NCBI GenBank assembly: GCA_900547755.1
Contig: URIC01000010.1
Location: forward strand, 1 to 44,024
Direction of reading: 5' to 3'
Length of the DNA stretch: 44,024 nucleotides
Source: an uncultured Bacteroidales bacterium
GTDB taxonomy: Bacteria > Bacteroidota > Bacteroidia > Bacteroidales > Muribaculaceae
Position numbers and translations under genes: made by a program. This document shows, one piece after another, positions 25,016 through 34,019 of this stretch. The notes under the pieces were generated by a model that saw only the letters and a list, made by a program, of their open reading frames with translations, made no database searches and was not told where the DNA came from. Within the stretch, counting starts at the first letter, position 1, and every line of letters begins with the position of its first letter.

Positions 25016-25606
25016 ATGGTAAATATGTCAAGCATGAACGATGACCAGTTGGTCAAGGCTTATGCACAAGGCAATAACGAGGCGTTTGATACACTCCTGA
25101 GCAGACATCAGGAGAGAGTATACAATTATATTGTTCGCATCGTCAGAAATGAAGATGTAGCCAACGATATATTTCAGGACACTTTTGTTAAAGCAATCAC
25201 GAATATCCGCAGGGGACGTTATACCGACTCCGGCAAGTTCCCCGCCTGGATTTCACGCATAGCGCATAATCTGATTATCGACTACTTCCGGCAGGAGAAG
25301 TCAGAGAATCTGCAGAGCTGTGATATAGACGAGGTAGACCTTCTTAACCGTAAGGATTTGAGTGAGGCCACTGTCGAGGACCTGCTCATAACCGAACAAA
25401 TACACGACGATGTAAGGATGTTGATCGATGACCTGCCTGAAGCGCAGCGAGAGGTACTGCTGATGCGTTACTATCGCAATATGAGTTTCAAGGAGATAGC
25501 CGAGGCCACAGGAGTAAGCATCAACACCGCGTTGGGACGTATGCGCTACGCTATACTTAACATGCGTCGCATCGCATCCGAAAAGGAGATAGTGCTCAAT
25601 CTGTAA
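25016..25606 (+). CDS. RNA polymerase sigma-70 family (ECF-type) sigma factor
   Basis: A 196-residue sigma factor with regions 2 and 4 only. Region 2 (about 22-95) has YNYIVRIVRNEDVANDIFQD and the -10 recognition helix FPAWISRIAHNLIIDYFR. Region 4 (about 140-190) has LPEAQREVLLMRYYRNMSFK and the helix-turn-helix EIAEATGVSINTALGRMRYA. Alternative starts at 25025 and 25034 are possible. No anti-sigma gene lies next to it, unlike most ECF factors tied to SusC/D loci, so it may act as a housekeeping or stress-type ECF regulated by other means. It is transcribed alone, with a strong terminator 24 bases downstream. Confidence 0.93.
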   Translation: MVNMSSMNDDQLVKAYAQGNNEAFDTLLSRHQERVYNYIVRIVRNEDVANDIFQDTFVKAITNIRRGRYTDSGKFPAWISRIAHNLIIDYFRQEKSENLQSCDIDEVDLLNRKDLSEATVEDLLITEQIHDDVRMLIDDLPEAQREVLLMRYYRNMSFKEIAEATGVSINTALGRMRYAILNMRRIASEKEIVLNL

Positions 25607-25630
25607 TCACGAGTGACACGACCTTATTCA

Positions 25631-25668
25631 AGGGGCTGGGCCAAAAATCCTGTTTTGGCCCAGCCCCT
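25631..25668. terminator. Bidirectional terminator between sigma factor and polysaccharide operon
   Basis: AGGGGCTGGGCCAAAA pairs perfectly with TTTTGGCCCAGCCCCT around a 6-base loop, between two convergent transcription units. The built-in A and T runs act as tails in either direction. Confidence 0.88.
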
Positions 25669-25709
25669 CTGATGTGTTTCAGGTTGCTTTTTATGTTCCG
25701 GACCTTTGG

Positions 25710-26432
25710 TCAGAGGTCAAGGATTGTGGCTGCCGGGTTAAGGGTGTCTATCACAAGTAGACGACCGTAGAGGGGTGTTCCGGTTCCTGTCAGTATTTTA
25801 ATGGCTTCGCATGCCTGTGCAGAGGCTACTATGCCCGGCAGAGGACCGAATACCCCCCCTATGCTGCAAGGTGTGTATCCTCCTTCCGGCGCGCTTTCCG
25901 GAAAGATGTCGCGGTAGGTGGGGAAACCGGGTTTCCAGCTTGTTACCTGTCCTTTGAACTGAGCCACACCACCCAGCACACAGGGAATGTCCATCTCGGC
26001 GCAGAGGTCTGTAACCATATATTTCGTGTCCGGATTGTCCGAGCCCTCTATTACCAGGTCATGGCCTGCGAACAGACCCGTAGCGTTTTTCCGTGTCAGT
26101 TTCTCAGTGAACAGGTCGACGTTCACTTCCGGGTTTATTTCGGCTATCCGTCGTCGTGCCGCCTCTGTTTTGAGTCGGCCGCAGTCCGCAGTGGAGAAAG
26201 AGAGCTGTCTCTGCAGGTTGGATAGACCGATAATGTCAAAGTCCACCAATGTGAGATGACCGACACCCGATGCCGCCAGATACATGGACGAGATAGAGCC
26301 AAGCGCCCCGGTACCTACTATCAGCACACGGGACTCAAGCAGGCGTTTTTGCCCTTTGAGGCCTAACTCGGACAGCTGGATATTGCGTATGTATCGCTCC
26401 TGCTGTTCCGGACTCAGGGGATTGGCGGACAT
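25710..26432 (-). CDS. ThiF/MoeB/HesA-family adenylyltransferase-like protein
   Basis: A 240-residue E1-like enzyme fold. The nucleotide-binding motif VGTGALGS is at residues 40-46, with NLQRQLSF (conserved Arg) and SDNPDTKYMV. The family adenylates the C-terminus of a small ubiquitin-like sulfur carrier. The paired CxxC zinc cysteines of MoeB and ThiF are not seen: the region reads YTPCSIGGVFGPLPG with one Cys. No ThiS/MoaD-like gene is nearby. Its ATG shares one base with the stop of the aminotransferase gene (TGATG), so it is translationally coupled as the last gene of the polysaccharide operon. Whether it serves sugar chemistry or cofactor synthesis is not clear. Confidence 0.85.
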   Translation of the reverse strand: MSANPLSPEQQERYIRNIQLSELGLKGQKRLLESRVLIVGTGALGSISSMYLAASGVGHLTLVDFDIIGLSNLQRQLSFSTADCGRLKTEAARRRIAEINPEVNVDLFTEKLTRKNATGLFAGHDLVIEGSDNPDTKYMVTDLCAEMDIPCVLGGVAQFKGQVTSWKPGFPTYRDIFPESAPEGGYTPCSIGGVFGPLPGIVASAQACEAIKILTGTGTPLYGRLLVIDTLNPAATILDL

Positions 26433-27595
26433 CACTTCCTGTATTGGGCGCGGACAGTATCGCAGATGTACTTCAGATTCTCGTCGCTGACCCAGGGTCC
26501 GGCGGGCAGACACAGACCTTTGTTGAACAGGGACTCCGAGACTCCGTTCAGGTAGGCCGGACACCCTTTGAATACGGGTTGAAGGTGCATGGGCTTCCAG
26601 AGCGGGCGGGATTCTATGCCTGCTTTGTCAAGGGCTACACGCAGCTCTTCGTAGTCGAAGCCTGTGACCTCTTTGTCTATGATTATATTGCAGAGCCAAT
26701 AGTTGGAGTCAAATTTATCCGAGGGGTTGGAATGAAGAGTGATTCCGGGCATATCGGCGAACTCGCGGACGTATACCTCGTGTACATGGCGGTGGTGCGC
26801 GATGTGTTCGTCCAGGATTGTCATCTGGCCGCGTCCTATGCCTGCGCAGATATTACTCATGCGGTAGTTGTATCCAATCTTCTCATGCTGGTAGTATGGG
26901 AACGGCTCGCGGGCTTGGGTGGCGTAGAACATCACCTCTTTTTTCTCCTTCTCACCGGGCACTATCAGTGCGCCGCCGCCTGATGTGGTAATCATTTTGT
27001 TGCCGTTGAATGAGAGAGCGCCGTATTGTCCGAAGGTGCCGCATAGCTGACCGTTATAGCGGGAGCCGAGGGCTTCGGCGGCATCCTCCAGGACCGGGAT
27101 TCCGTACCTGTCGGCCACGGCGAGGATTTCGTCTATCTTGCCGGGCATACCGTATAGATAAACAGGTATAATTGCTTTAGGGTAGCGGCCTGTTGTCTTC
27201 TTTCGGTCCAGAATGGCCTCCTCAAGTAGTTCGGGAGACATATTCCAGGTTTCAGGCTCACTGTCGACGAATACGGGTGTCGCGCCCAGGTACGTGATGG
27301 GGTTGGCGGATGCGGAGAATGTGAAGCTCTGGCATATGACTTCGTCACCGGGACCTACCCCGAGCTGTATGAGAGCCAGGTGTATGGCTGCGGTACCTGC
27401 CGAGAGTGCCACTACGTACTTATGCAGCCGGGGGGCATTTTCTCTGTCGTTCACGAATTTCTCCAAGTCATGTTCAAATCCGTCGACATTGGGGCCCAGG
27501 GGCACGACCCAGTTCTCGGCAAATGCTTCTTCTATGTATTTGATTTCGTTGCCGCTCATGTGGGCGAGACAAAGTAAAATCCGGTTGCTGCTCAT
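26432..27595 (-). CDS. DegT/DnrJ/EryC1/StrS-family sugar aminotransferase
   Basis: A 387-residue PLP enzyme that aminates a nucleotide-bound keto-sugar. PLP-binding Lys200 lies in LSFNGNKMITTSGGG; the N-terminal half has VALSAGTAAIHLAL and DEVICQSFTFSASANPI, and DAAEALGS contains the PLP-ring Asp. The NGNK form of the lysine motif is the one seen in PglE-like 4-aminotransferases acting on UDP-4-keto sugars. The immediate upstream gene is rfbB, whose 4-keto-6-deoxy product is also a possible substrate. It begins 3 bases after the rfbB stop and is coupled to the ThiF-like gene. The exact sugar is not determinable from sequence. Confidence 0.92.
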   Translation of the reverse strand: MSSNRILLCLAHMSGNEIKYIEEAFAENWVVPLGPNVDGFEHDLEKFVNDRENAPRLHKYVVALSAGTAAIHLALIQLGVGPGDEVICQSFTFSASANPITYLGATPVFVDSEPETWNMSPELLEEAILDRKKTTGRYPKAIIPVYLYGMPGKIDEILAVADRYGIPVLEDAAEALGSRYNGQLCGTFGQYGALSFNGNKMITTSGGGALIVPGEKEKKEVMFYATQAREPFPYYQHEKIGYNYRMSNICAGIGRGQMTILDEHIAHHRHVHEVYVREFADMPGITLHSNPSDKFDSNYWLCNIIIDKEVTGFDYEELRVALDKAGIESRPLWKPMHLQPVFKGCPAYLNGVSESLFNKGLCLPAGPWVSDENLKYICDTVRAQYRK

Positions 27596-27598
27596 AAT

Positions 27599-28693
27599 TT
27601 AACTAATTGTTGCTTTTTTCCTATTTGCGTACATTTTCTCGTAGTAGTCGGTGTAGTTGCCGCTTGTGACGCGGTTTACCCATTGCTGATGGTCCAGATA
27701 CCAGCGGACTGTCTTTTCCAGGCCCTCTTCAAACTGCAGCGAGGGTTCCCATCCCAATTCCTCCTTTAGGCGCGTGGAGTCTATGGCATAGCGCAGGTCA
27801 TGCCCTTTGCGGTCTTCGACGTATGTTATAAGATTGAGCGAGCTCCCTTCGGGGCGGCCCAATAGACGGTCTGTGACTTTTACCAACAGCTTTACGATGT
27901 CTATATTGCGCCATTCGTTGAATCCGCCTATGTTGTAAGTGCGGGCCGATATGCCGCGGTGGAAGATAAGGTCAATGGCCCTGGCATGGTCTTCCACATA
28001 CAGCCAGTCGCGCACGTTCAGCCCTTGCCCGTACACGGGGAGAGGCTTGCCTAAACGTATGTTGTTGATAAATAGAGGTATCAGTTTTTCGGGAAACTGG
28101 TATGGCCCGTAATTGTTGGAGCAGTTGGTGACGAGTACAGGCATGCCGTAGGTGTCGTGCCATGCTCGGACGAAGTGGTCTGAGGCGGCCTTTGAGGCAG
28201 AATAGGGAGAGTGCGGCGTATATGGGGTGTCCTCGGTAAACAGACCGCTTCCCGGTTTCAGTGAGCCGTACACCTCATCGGTGGAAATGTGATAGAACAT
28301 CTTGCCTGTATAGCCTTCCGGGCGTGTTTCCCATGCTTCGCGGGCCGCCTGCAGCAGGTTGAGGGTACCCAGGACATTTGTCTGGGCGAATATGGCCGGT
28401 GTCTCTATAGAGCGGTCCACATGACTTTCCGCAGCGAGGTGAATCACTCCGTCAATTGTGTATTCGGCGAAAACGCGGCGCAGGGCCGGAAGGTCGCAGA
28501 TGTCTTGTCTCTCAAAGACATAATTGGGCGCATCCTCCACGTCTGCAAGATTCTCCAGATTGCCGGCGTAAGTCAGCTTGTCCAGGCAGACTATTCTGTA
28601 GTCCGGATAAGAATTTATAAATCTTCTTACCACATGCGAGCCTATGAAACCGGCGCCGCCGGTAATCAATATATTTCGTTTAAAGTCTGTCAT
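27599..28693 (-). CDS. rfbB: dTDP-glucose 4,6-dehydratase
   Basis: A 364-residue extended short-chain dehydrogenase making dTDP-4-keto-6-deoxyglucose. NAD-binding GGAGFIGSHVVRRF is near residue 12, the active-site ISTDEVYGSL carries the Thr-Asp-Glu set, and YSASKAASDHFVRAW contains the catalytic Tyr and Lys. NCSNNYGPYQFPEKLIPLFI is the family-specific stretch. Its start overlaps the rfbC stop by 14 bases. Together with rfbA and rfbC it gives dTDP-4-keto-rhamnose; the reductase gene rfbD is not in this operon. Confidence 0.96.
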   Translation of the reverse strand: MTDFKRNILITGGAGFIGSHVVRRFINSYPDYRIVCLDKLTYAGNLENLADVEDAPNYVFERQDICDLPALRRVFAEYTIDGVIHLAAESHVDRSIETPAIFAQTNVLGTLNLLQAAREAWETRPEGYTGKMFYHISTDEVYGSLKPGSGLFTEDTPYTPHSPYSASKAASDHFVRAWHDTYGMPVLVTNCSNNYGPYQFPEKLIPLFINNIRLGKPLPVYGQGLNVRDWLYVEDHARAIDLIFHRGISARTYNIGGFNEWRNIDIVKLLVKVTDRLLGRPEGSSLNLITYVEDRKGHDLRYAIDSTRLKEELGWEPSLQFEEGLEKTVRWYLDHQQWVNRVTSGNYTDYYEKMYANRKKATIS

Positions 28694-29258
28694 ACGGGTC
28701 GTCGGAGAAGTTTAGGGTGTCTTTTATTTCAGCAAGGGTGGGACGCACGGCATCCTTGTCGGAGACTATGGCCTGGTCGCGCGATATTTTCCAGTCAATA
28801 CCCAACGCCGGGTCGAAAGGGTCGATGCCTCCCTCCGCTTCCGGGCGATAATATGCGTCACATTTATACTGGAATACGGCACGGGGGCTCAGTACCGTGT
28901 AGCCATGTGCAAATCCTTTGGGGATGAAAAGCTGAGTGCCCTCGTCGGCATCCAGTACCACCGAGATGTGGCGGCCGAAAGCGGGGGAACCGCTGCGCAG
29001 GTCTACCGCCACATCCATGACTCTGCCGCTTACGCATCGCACCAATTTACTTTGGCTGTGCGGCATCTTCTGGAAATGCAGACCTCGTACCACTCCCTGC
29101 ACGGATGCGCTCTCGTTGTCCTGGATAAAATCAATTTCGCCTATATTTTCAGTAAAGTCCGAGTGACGGTATGTCTCCATGAAATAGCCTCGGGAGTCGG
29201 TGAATATACGCGGACGGAGAATCACTACTCCCGGTATATGTGTCTTAATGTATTCCAT
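28680..29258 (-). CDS. rfbC: dTDP-4-dehydrorhamnose 3,5-epimerase
   Basis: A 192-residue cupin-like epimerase. Signatures are GVVRGLHFQKMPHSQSKLVR (catalytic His region), GRVMDVAVDLRSGSPAFG, FIPKGFAHGYTVLS and KCDAYYRPEAEGGI with the catalytic Tyr. It acts on the product of RfbB. It overlaps rfbA at its 5' end and rfbB at its 3' end by 14 bases each, so the three enzymes are translated from one transcript. Confidence 0.96.
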   Translation of the reverse strand: MEYIKTHIPGVVILRPRIFTDSRGYFMETYRHSDFTENIGEIDFIQDNESASVQGVVRGLHFQKMPHSQSKLVRCVSGRVMDVAVDLRSGSPAFGRHISVVLDADEGTQLFIPKGFAHGYTVLSPRAVFQYKCDAYYRPEAEGGIDPFDPALGIDWKISRDQAIVSDKDAVRPTLAEIKDTLNFSDDPYDRL

Positions 29259-30129
29259 CGGAACTTAATTTTAGCAGATACTGCCCGTATTGGTTGGACA
29301 GCATAGTGGAGGCTAAGTCCTCCAGTTTTTCGCGTGTAATCCACCCTTTGCGGTAGGCTATTCCTTCCAGACATGCCACTTTTAGACCCTGGCGCTTCTC
29401 TATGACTTCTACGAAAATAGAAGCGTCGGCCAGGGAGTCGTGGGTGCCGGTGTCAAGCCATGCAAAACCACGGCCTAAAGTCTGCACGTCAAGCTGTCCC
29501 GCTTCCAGGTATGACTGATTGACGGAGGTGATTTCCAACTCCCCTCTGGCGCTGGGAGTCACATGTCTGGCCACTTCAATCACACTGTTGGGATAGAAAT
29601 AAAGTCCGACAACGGCGTAATTGGACTTCGGGACCGCAGGTTTTTCCTCAATGGAGAGGCAGCGGCCCGAGTCATCGAATTCCACGACTCCGTATCGCTC
29701 AGGGGAGTCTACCCGGTATCCGAACACAGTCGCTCTGTCATGGCGCTCCGCGTTGGCGATGGCATCGGCTGTAAGACGGTCCATTCCTTCGCCGTAGAAT
29801 ATGTTGTCTCCGAGTACCAGGGCGACAGCGTCGTCACCTATGAATTCTTCGCCGATAATGAAAGCCTGTGCGAGGCCGTCAGGCGAGGGTTGTTCGGCGT
29901 ATGTGAACCGTACGCCGAAATCCGAGCCGTCTCCGAGCAGCCGTCTGAAGGCCGGCAGGTCTATGGGTGTGGAAATAATCAGGATGTCGCGTATGCCGGC
30001 ATTCATGAGTACCGAGATGGGGTAGTACACCATCGGTTTGTCGTAGATAGGCAGAAGCTGTTTGCACATGGCCTTTGTGATAGGGTAAAGGCGGGTGCCG
30101 CTTCCTCCGGCAAGTACTATTCCTTTCAT
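29245..30129 (-). CDS. rfbA: Glucose-1-phosphate thymidylyltransferase
   Basis: A 294-residue nucleotidyltransferase joining dTTP and glucose 1-phosphate, the first step of dTDP-sugar synthesis. The N-terminal motif LAGGSGTRLYPITKAMCKQL is followed by YDKPMVYYPISVLMNAGI, LVLGDNIFYGEG with the metal-binding Asp, and SIEEKPAVPKSNYAVVGLYF. GFAWLDTGTHDSLADAS is typical of the dTDP-glucose type. It starts 30 bases after the ugd stop and overlaps rfbC. Confidence 0.96.
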   Translation of the reverse strand: MKGIVLAGGSGTRLYPITKAMCKQLLPIYDKPMVYYPISVLMNAGIRDILIISTPIDLPAFRRLLGDGSDFGVRFTYAEQPSPDGLAQAFIIGEEFIGDDAVALVLGDNIFYGEGMDRLTADAIANAERHDRATVFGYRVDSPERYGVVEFDDSGRCLSIEEKPAVPKSNYAVVGLYFYPNSVIEVARHVTPSARGELEITSVNQSYLEAGQLDVQTLGRGFAWLDTGTHDSLADASIFVEVIEKRQGLKVACLEGIAYRKGWITREKLEDLASTMLSNQYGQYLLKLSSDGIH

Positions 30130-30159
30130 ATCATCCTGTACGCTAAATTTCAGTTAGAA

Positions 30160-31503
30160 CTAAATGCCGAGACCGTAATATGCGAAGCCGGCTGTCTCCA
30201 GCTCGTGGCGGTCATATATGTTACGGCCATCGAACACGGCGGGTTTATGTTTGGCGCTTTTCATTGTCTTAAGCACTACCTGCCAGGAAGGCATACGGAA
30301 TTCTTTCCATTCGGTGACGAGCATTATGGCATCGGCATCCAGGGCGGCCTCGTATATGTCACGGGCATAATCCACAGCATCGCCGAGCCGTCTGCGGCAC
30401 TCGTCCATAGCTATGGGGTCGTATGCGCAGACGCTCATTCCGGCTTCTTTCATGGCTTTTATGAGTTCTAAAGAGGGTGCTTCGCGCATATCATCGGTCT
30501 CTGGTTTGAATGCCAGCCCCCAGAGGGCTACACGTTTCCCCTGCAGGTCACCGTCGAAGTGGGCTTTCAACTTCTCGAATAGGATTAGCTTTTGCCTTTG
30601 GTTCACATCTTCTACAGCCTGGAGCACACGCATCTCGCAGCCGTTCTGGCGCGCGGTGCTGATTATCGCTTTAACATCCTTGGGGAAGCAAGAGCCTCCG
30701 TAGCCGCAGCCCGGGTACAGGAATTTGGTGCCTATCCGTGCATCGCTGCCTATCCCTTTACGGACCATGTTGACGTTGGCGCCTACTTTGTCGCAAAGGT
30801 TGGCTATCTCGTTCATGAATGAAATGCGGGTGGCCAGCATGGCATTGGCCGCATATTTTATCATCTCCGCCGAGGGTATGTCGGTGACAAGCAGTCGGTC
30901 TGACGAGACCAGGAAAGGACGGTACAGCTTCCTCATGAGCTGACGGGCCCGTTCTGAGTCGACACCCACCACTACACGGTCCGGACTCATAAAGTCCTTG
31001 ATGGCTGCGCCCTCCTTGAGAAATTCGGGGTTGGAGGCCACGTCGAATGTTATTTCCCTGGGGCTTCCGGTGCCGAGACCGCGCTTGCCCAGCTCCTCGG
31101 CCACTGTGGCGCGCACCTTTTCAGCCGTGCCTACGGGCACGGTACTTTTGGTGACAATCAGCTTGTAGGAGTTCATGCAGCGGCCTATGGAGCGGGCCAC
31201 GTCAAGCACATAGTGCAAATCCGCGCTTCCGTCCTCGTCGGGAGGAGTACCCACGGCACTGAATATTACTTCAACATCGTCGACAACCTCTTCAAGGGAT
31301 GTGGAGAAGCGTAGTCGTCCGGCTTTATGGTTTTTGCTGACAAGTGCTTCCAGTCCGGGTTCATAGATAGGCACACGGCCCTGTCGCAGACCTTCTATCT
31401 TGGCTTTGTCCACGTCCACGCAAGTCACGTTTATGCCCATGTCGGCAAAACAGGTGCCTGTGACTAACCCTACATATCCGGTGCCTACTATCGCTATGTT
31501 CAT
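30160..31503 (-). CDS. ugd: UDP-glucose 6-dehydrogenase
   Basis: A 447-residue NAD-dependent enzyme oxidising UDP-glucose to UDP-glucuronate for surface polysaccharide. NAD-binding IVGTGYVGLVTGTCFADMG is at the N-terminus, and KSTVPVGT and NPEFLKEGAAIKDFMSPDRV are family marks. The catalytic Cys lies in YPGCGYGGSCFPKD near residue 272, and the C-terminal UDP-binding part has LWGLAFKPETDDMREAPS. It lies between the tyrosine kinase gene (20-base gap) and rfbA in the same operon. Confidence 0.96.
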   Translation of the reverse strand: MNIAIVGTGYVGLVTGTCFADMGINVTCVDVDKAKIEGLRQGRVPIYEPGLEALVSKNHKAGRLRFSTSLEEVVDDVEVIFSAVGTPPDEDGSADLHYVLDVARSIGRCMNSYKLIVTKSTVPVGTAEKVRATVAEELGKRGLGTGSPREITFDVASNPEFLKEGAAIKDFMSPDRVVVGVDSERARQLMRKLYRPFLVSSDRLLVTDIPSAEMIKYAANAMLATRISFMNEIANLCDKVGANVNMVRKGIGSDARIGTKFLYPGCGYGGSCFPKDVKAIISTARQNGCEMRVLQAVEDVNQRQKLILFEKLKAHFDGDLQGKRVALWGLAFKPETDDMREAPSLELIKAMKEAGMSVCAYDPIAMDECRRRLGDAVDYARDIYEAALDADAIMLVTEWKEFRMPSWQVVLKTMKSAKHKPAVFDGRNIYDRHELETAGFAYYGLGI

Positions 31504-31523
31504 AGTCTTATGTCGTGAGTTTG

Positions 31524-34010
31524 TCAGTATATGCGGTCATCGGTTTCCTCTTCCTTATCCTCTTCAAGCGACTTCGCGTCAGCCTCGTCGTACATCAGGT
31601 AGTAGCTCTTGGTGCTTCCGTGGTCGTAACCATACCTGTTGTGGTAGTAGGAGTCCTGAGGATTGATGCCGTTCAGGATTATGGCCAGGTTGTTCAGCTT
31701 ATGCTCCTGATAGATTTTCTCCAGGTCATGCAGCAGGGATTTGCGGAAGAGGCGGGCACGGATAACGAACAGGGTCACGTCAACCACACGACCTATGATT
31801 TGTGTGTCTGCCACAAGCTCGTACGGAGGACAGTCTATTACTATATAGTCGTAGTGCTGCCTCAGGTTGGTTACCATATCGTTGAAGCGGTGGCCCAACA
31901 GTAGTTCAACGGGGTTGGGGGGAATGGCGCCTACCTGCAGCAGGTCTATGCCGGTGCCTCGGTTATTCACTTTTATGAGATCCATTATGTCGCCGCACTT
32001 TCCTGTGAGGTAGGTCGATACACCCTGTGCTGCGTTCCCTCCGAACAGCGAGAGTGAGGCGCGGCGGAGGTCAAGGTCTATAAGCAGTACTTTCTTCCCT
32101 TTCAGAACAAGGGATTTGGCCAGGTTTACGGATATGAAAGTCTTACCCGAGCCGGGGTTGAAAGATGTAATCATTATCACCTCGCAACCTCTCTCCGAGG
32201 TGGAAAGGAAGTCCAGATTTGTGCGCAACATTCGGAATGCCTCGTTGATGTATGAACGGGAGTGTTCACGCACCACCAGTTTTATTTCCTTGTCCGTGAC
32301 CGTACGGGACCTGGGGTGGAACAGGTGACGGAAAAAGCGCTTCAGCGAGCGGCGTCCCTGGTTCATAGGCATTTCGCCGAGGAAAGGTATAGAGAGTCCT
32401 GCAAGGTCGCTTTTGCGGGAAACCGTGGTGTTCAACTGGATGCTCAGGAAGATTATAAGCACGGGTATGGCCAGACCTGTCAGCAATCCGATAAAGAGTG
32501 AATTGGTTAGGGCTGCTACCGTAGGACCTGTGCCGTAAGCGGCACGGATTACACGGGTTTTGTCCACTTGCACCATACGGGTCAGTTCGTTTTCTTCGCG
32601 CTTCTGAAGTAAATAGAGATATAGGTTCTCCTTGACTTTCTGCTGTCGTTCAATGGAGAGAATCTGCTTCTCCTGTTCCGGTACTGAGCTTACTTTGCCG
32701 GAGAATTCGCGACCACGTCCTGAGGCTCTGTCAGCCTCGATCTTGTATGTGGATATGATGTTGTTAAGCGAGGCGTTTATTAACGCACGGTTGGCTGCCA
32801 AGTCGGAATTGAGCTGGGCTATCACCGGGTTGGCTTCCGTACTGTTCTGCAGAAGCTGGTCTCGGCGAGCCAGCATCTTGTTATACTCCTGAATCTGGCT
32901 TTCCACAGTGCCTGAGGTTCCTGTATTGGCGGGAATCAGTGCATTGTTGTTGGCTTTGTTGTTGATATAGTCACGCAGATATTGGGCTATACTCAATTGT
33001 GTGCTTGCCTCAAAGGCTCGGGTGTCGTATTGCATGGACTGTCCGTAATACGTGGAGGCTGCTGCCGCGAAGTCTGCTACCTGAGCAGAACTCTTTACTT
33101 GGGAAATGTCGGAATCTATACCGTTCAACTCTTTCTCTATCACGCTTAGACGCTTGTTGATGAAGTTAGATGTATTGGCGGCGCTGCGTGTTTGCTCAGT
33201 TGTCCAAAGGGCATTGTAGGCATCTATCAGGGCTTTTACCACGTCAATAGCTCTCTGCTGTGATACATCGGTATATGAGATTTGAGCAACTGTGGTGTCT
33301 TCAGATTTTTGTGTAGTGACTATACTTTGGGAAATTGTAGCCGCTAAATTCTTGACTGATACTTTATTGACATCAACATATTCCGGGAATTTATCGAAGT
33401 CTGCCGTAGGAGAAATAGCTATGGTTCCGACAGGTGTATTCACCACGGTGCCCGGTTCTATACGCAGAGGCTTGCTATGCATTTGTTTGCCGTTAAATAC
33501 AAAGTCGGTGGCTATAAGTTCTCCTGTTCCCCGTTTATATAGTCTCAACGAGGCTGTAGAGTCCGGTTCCACGTCCAGAAAATTTACCAATACAGGTGAC
33601 TCTCCGTATAGGTCCACTTTATGTCCGAATCCCTCGGTAGTGTATTTGGTGGCAAGGTTCAGACGGTCTATTACCGACTCTAAAAGAGAAGAAGACCTCA
33701 TGATTTCCAACTCGTTGGAAAAGTTTACGCCACGGGTACGCTTGCCGGTCATGTCGGCAAGCTCTTTGAGCGCATCGGAAGACGCTGCACTCTCTTTATT
33801 GCCTAACAGAACTATTATTTCAGCGCTTGCACCGTAAGATTTGGCCTGACGCTTGTAATACAGGTAAGACAAACCCAGACATATTGCTAATGACAGTAAT
33901 ACCCAATATTTGGCAGCCCATACACGGCGGAGAAGCTCGTTTATATTAAATGAGTCCGTGTTGCCGGTCACCTTTTCGTCTTTTTTCTTTTCAATATCCT
34001 CAGCAGACAT
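31524..34010 (-). CDS. Polysaccharide co-polymerase / tyrosine autokinase (Wzc-like)
   Basis: An 828-residue inner-membrane protein that controls chain length and export of surface polysaccharide. The N-terminal Wzz part has a first helix at about residues 33-50, then a long periplasmic coiled-coil (about 260-470) and a second helix near 515-535. The cytoplasmic BY-kinase domain has Walker A' ITSFNPGSGKTF near residue 620, A-type motif KKVLLIDLDLRRAS and Walker B YDYIVIDCPP. The C-terminus is a tyrosine cluster (SYYHNRYGYDHGSTKSYYLM), the likely autophosphorylation tail. It follows the wza-like gene by 9 bases, the usual Wza-Wzc pairing. Confidence 0.95.
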   Translation of the reverse strand: MSAEDIEKKKDEKVTGNTDSFNINELLRRVWAAKYWVLLSLAICLGLSYLYYKRQAKSYGASAEIIVLLGNKESAASSDALKELADMTGKRTRGVNFSNELEIMRSSSLLESVIDRLNLATKYTTEGFGHKVDLYGESPVLVNFLDVEPDSTASLRLYKRGTGELIATDFVFNGKQMHSKPLRIEPGTVVNTPVGTIAISPTADFDKFPEYVDVNKVSVKNLAATISQSIVTTQKSEDTTVAQISYTDVSQQRAIDVVKALIDAYNALWTTEQTRSAANTSNFINKRLSVIEKELNGIDSDISQVKSSAQVADFAAAASTYYGQSMQYDTRAFEASTQLSIAQYLRDYINNKANNNALIPANTGTSGTVESQIQEYNKMLARRDQLLQNSTEANPVIAQLNSDLAANRALINASLNNIISTYKIEADRASGRGREFSGKVSSVPEQEKQILSIERQQKVKENLYLYLLQKREENELTRMVQVDKTRVIRAAYGTGPTVAALTNSLFIGLLTGLAIPVLIIFLSIQLNTTVSRKSDLAGLSIPFLGEMPMNQGRRSLKRFFRHLFHPRSRTVTDKEIKLVVREHSRSYINEAFRMLRTNLDFLSTSERGCEVIMITSFNPGSGKTFISVNLAKSLVLKGKKVLLIDLDLRRASLSLFGGNAAQGVSTYLTGKCGDIMDLIKVNNRGTGIDLLQVGAIPPNPVELLLGHRFNDMVTNLRQHYDYIVIDCPPYELVADTQIIGRVVDVTLFVIRARLFRKSLLHDLEKIYQEHKLNNLAIILNGINPQDSYYHNRYGYDHGSTKSYYLMYDEADAKSLEEDKEEETDDRIY

Positions 34011-34019
34011 AAACGGGAA

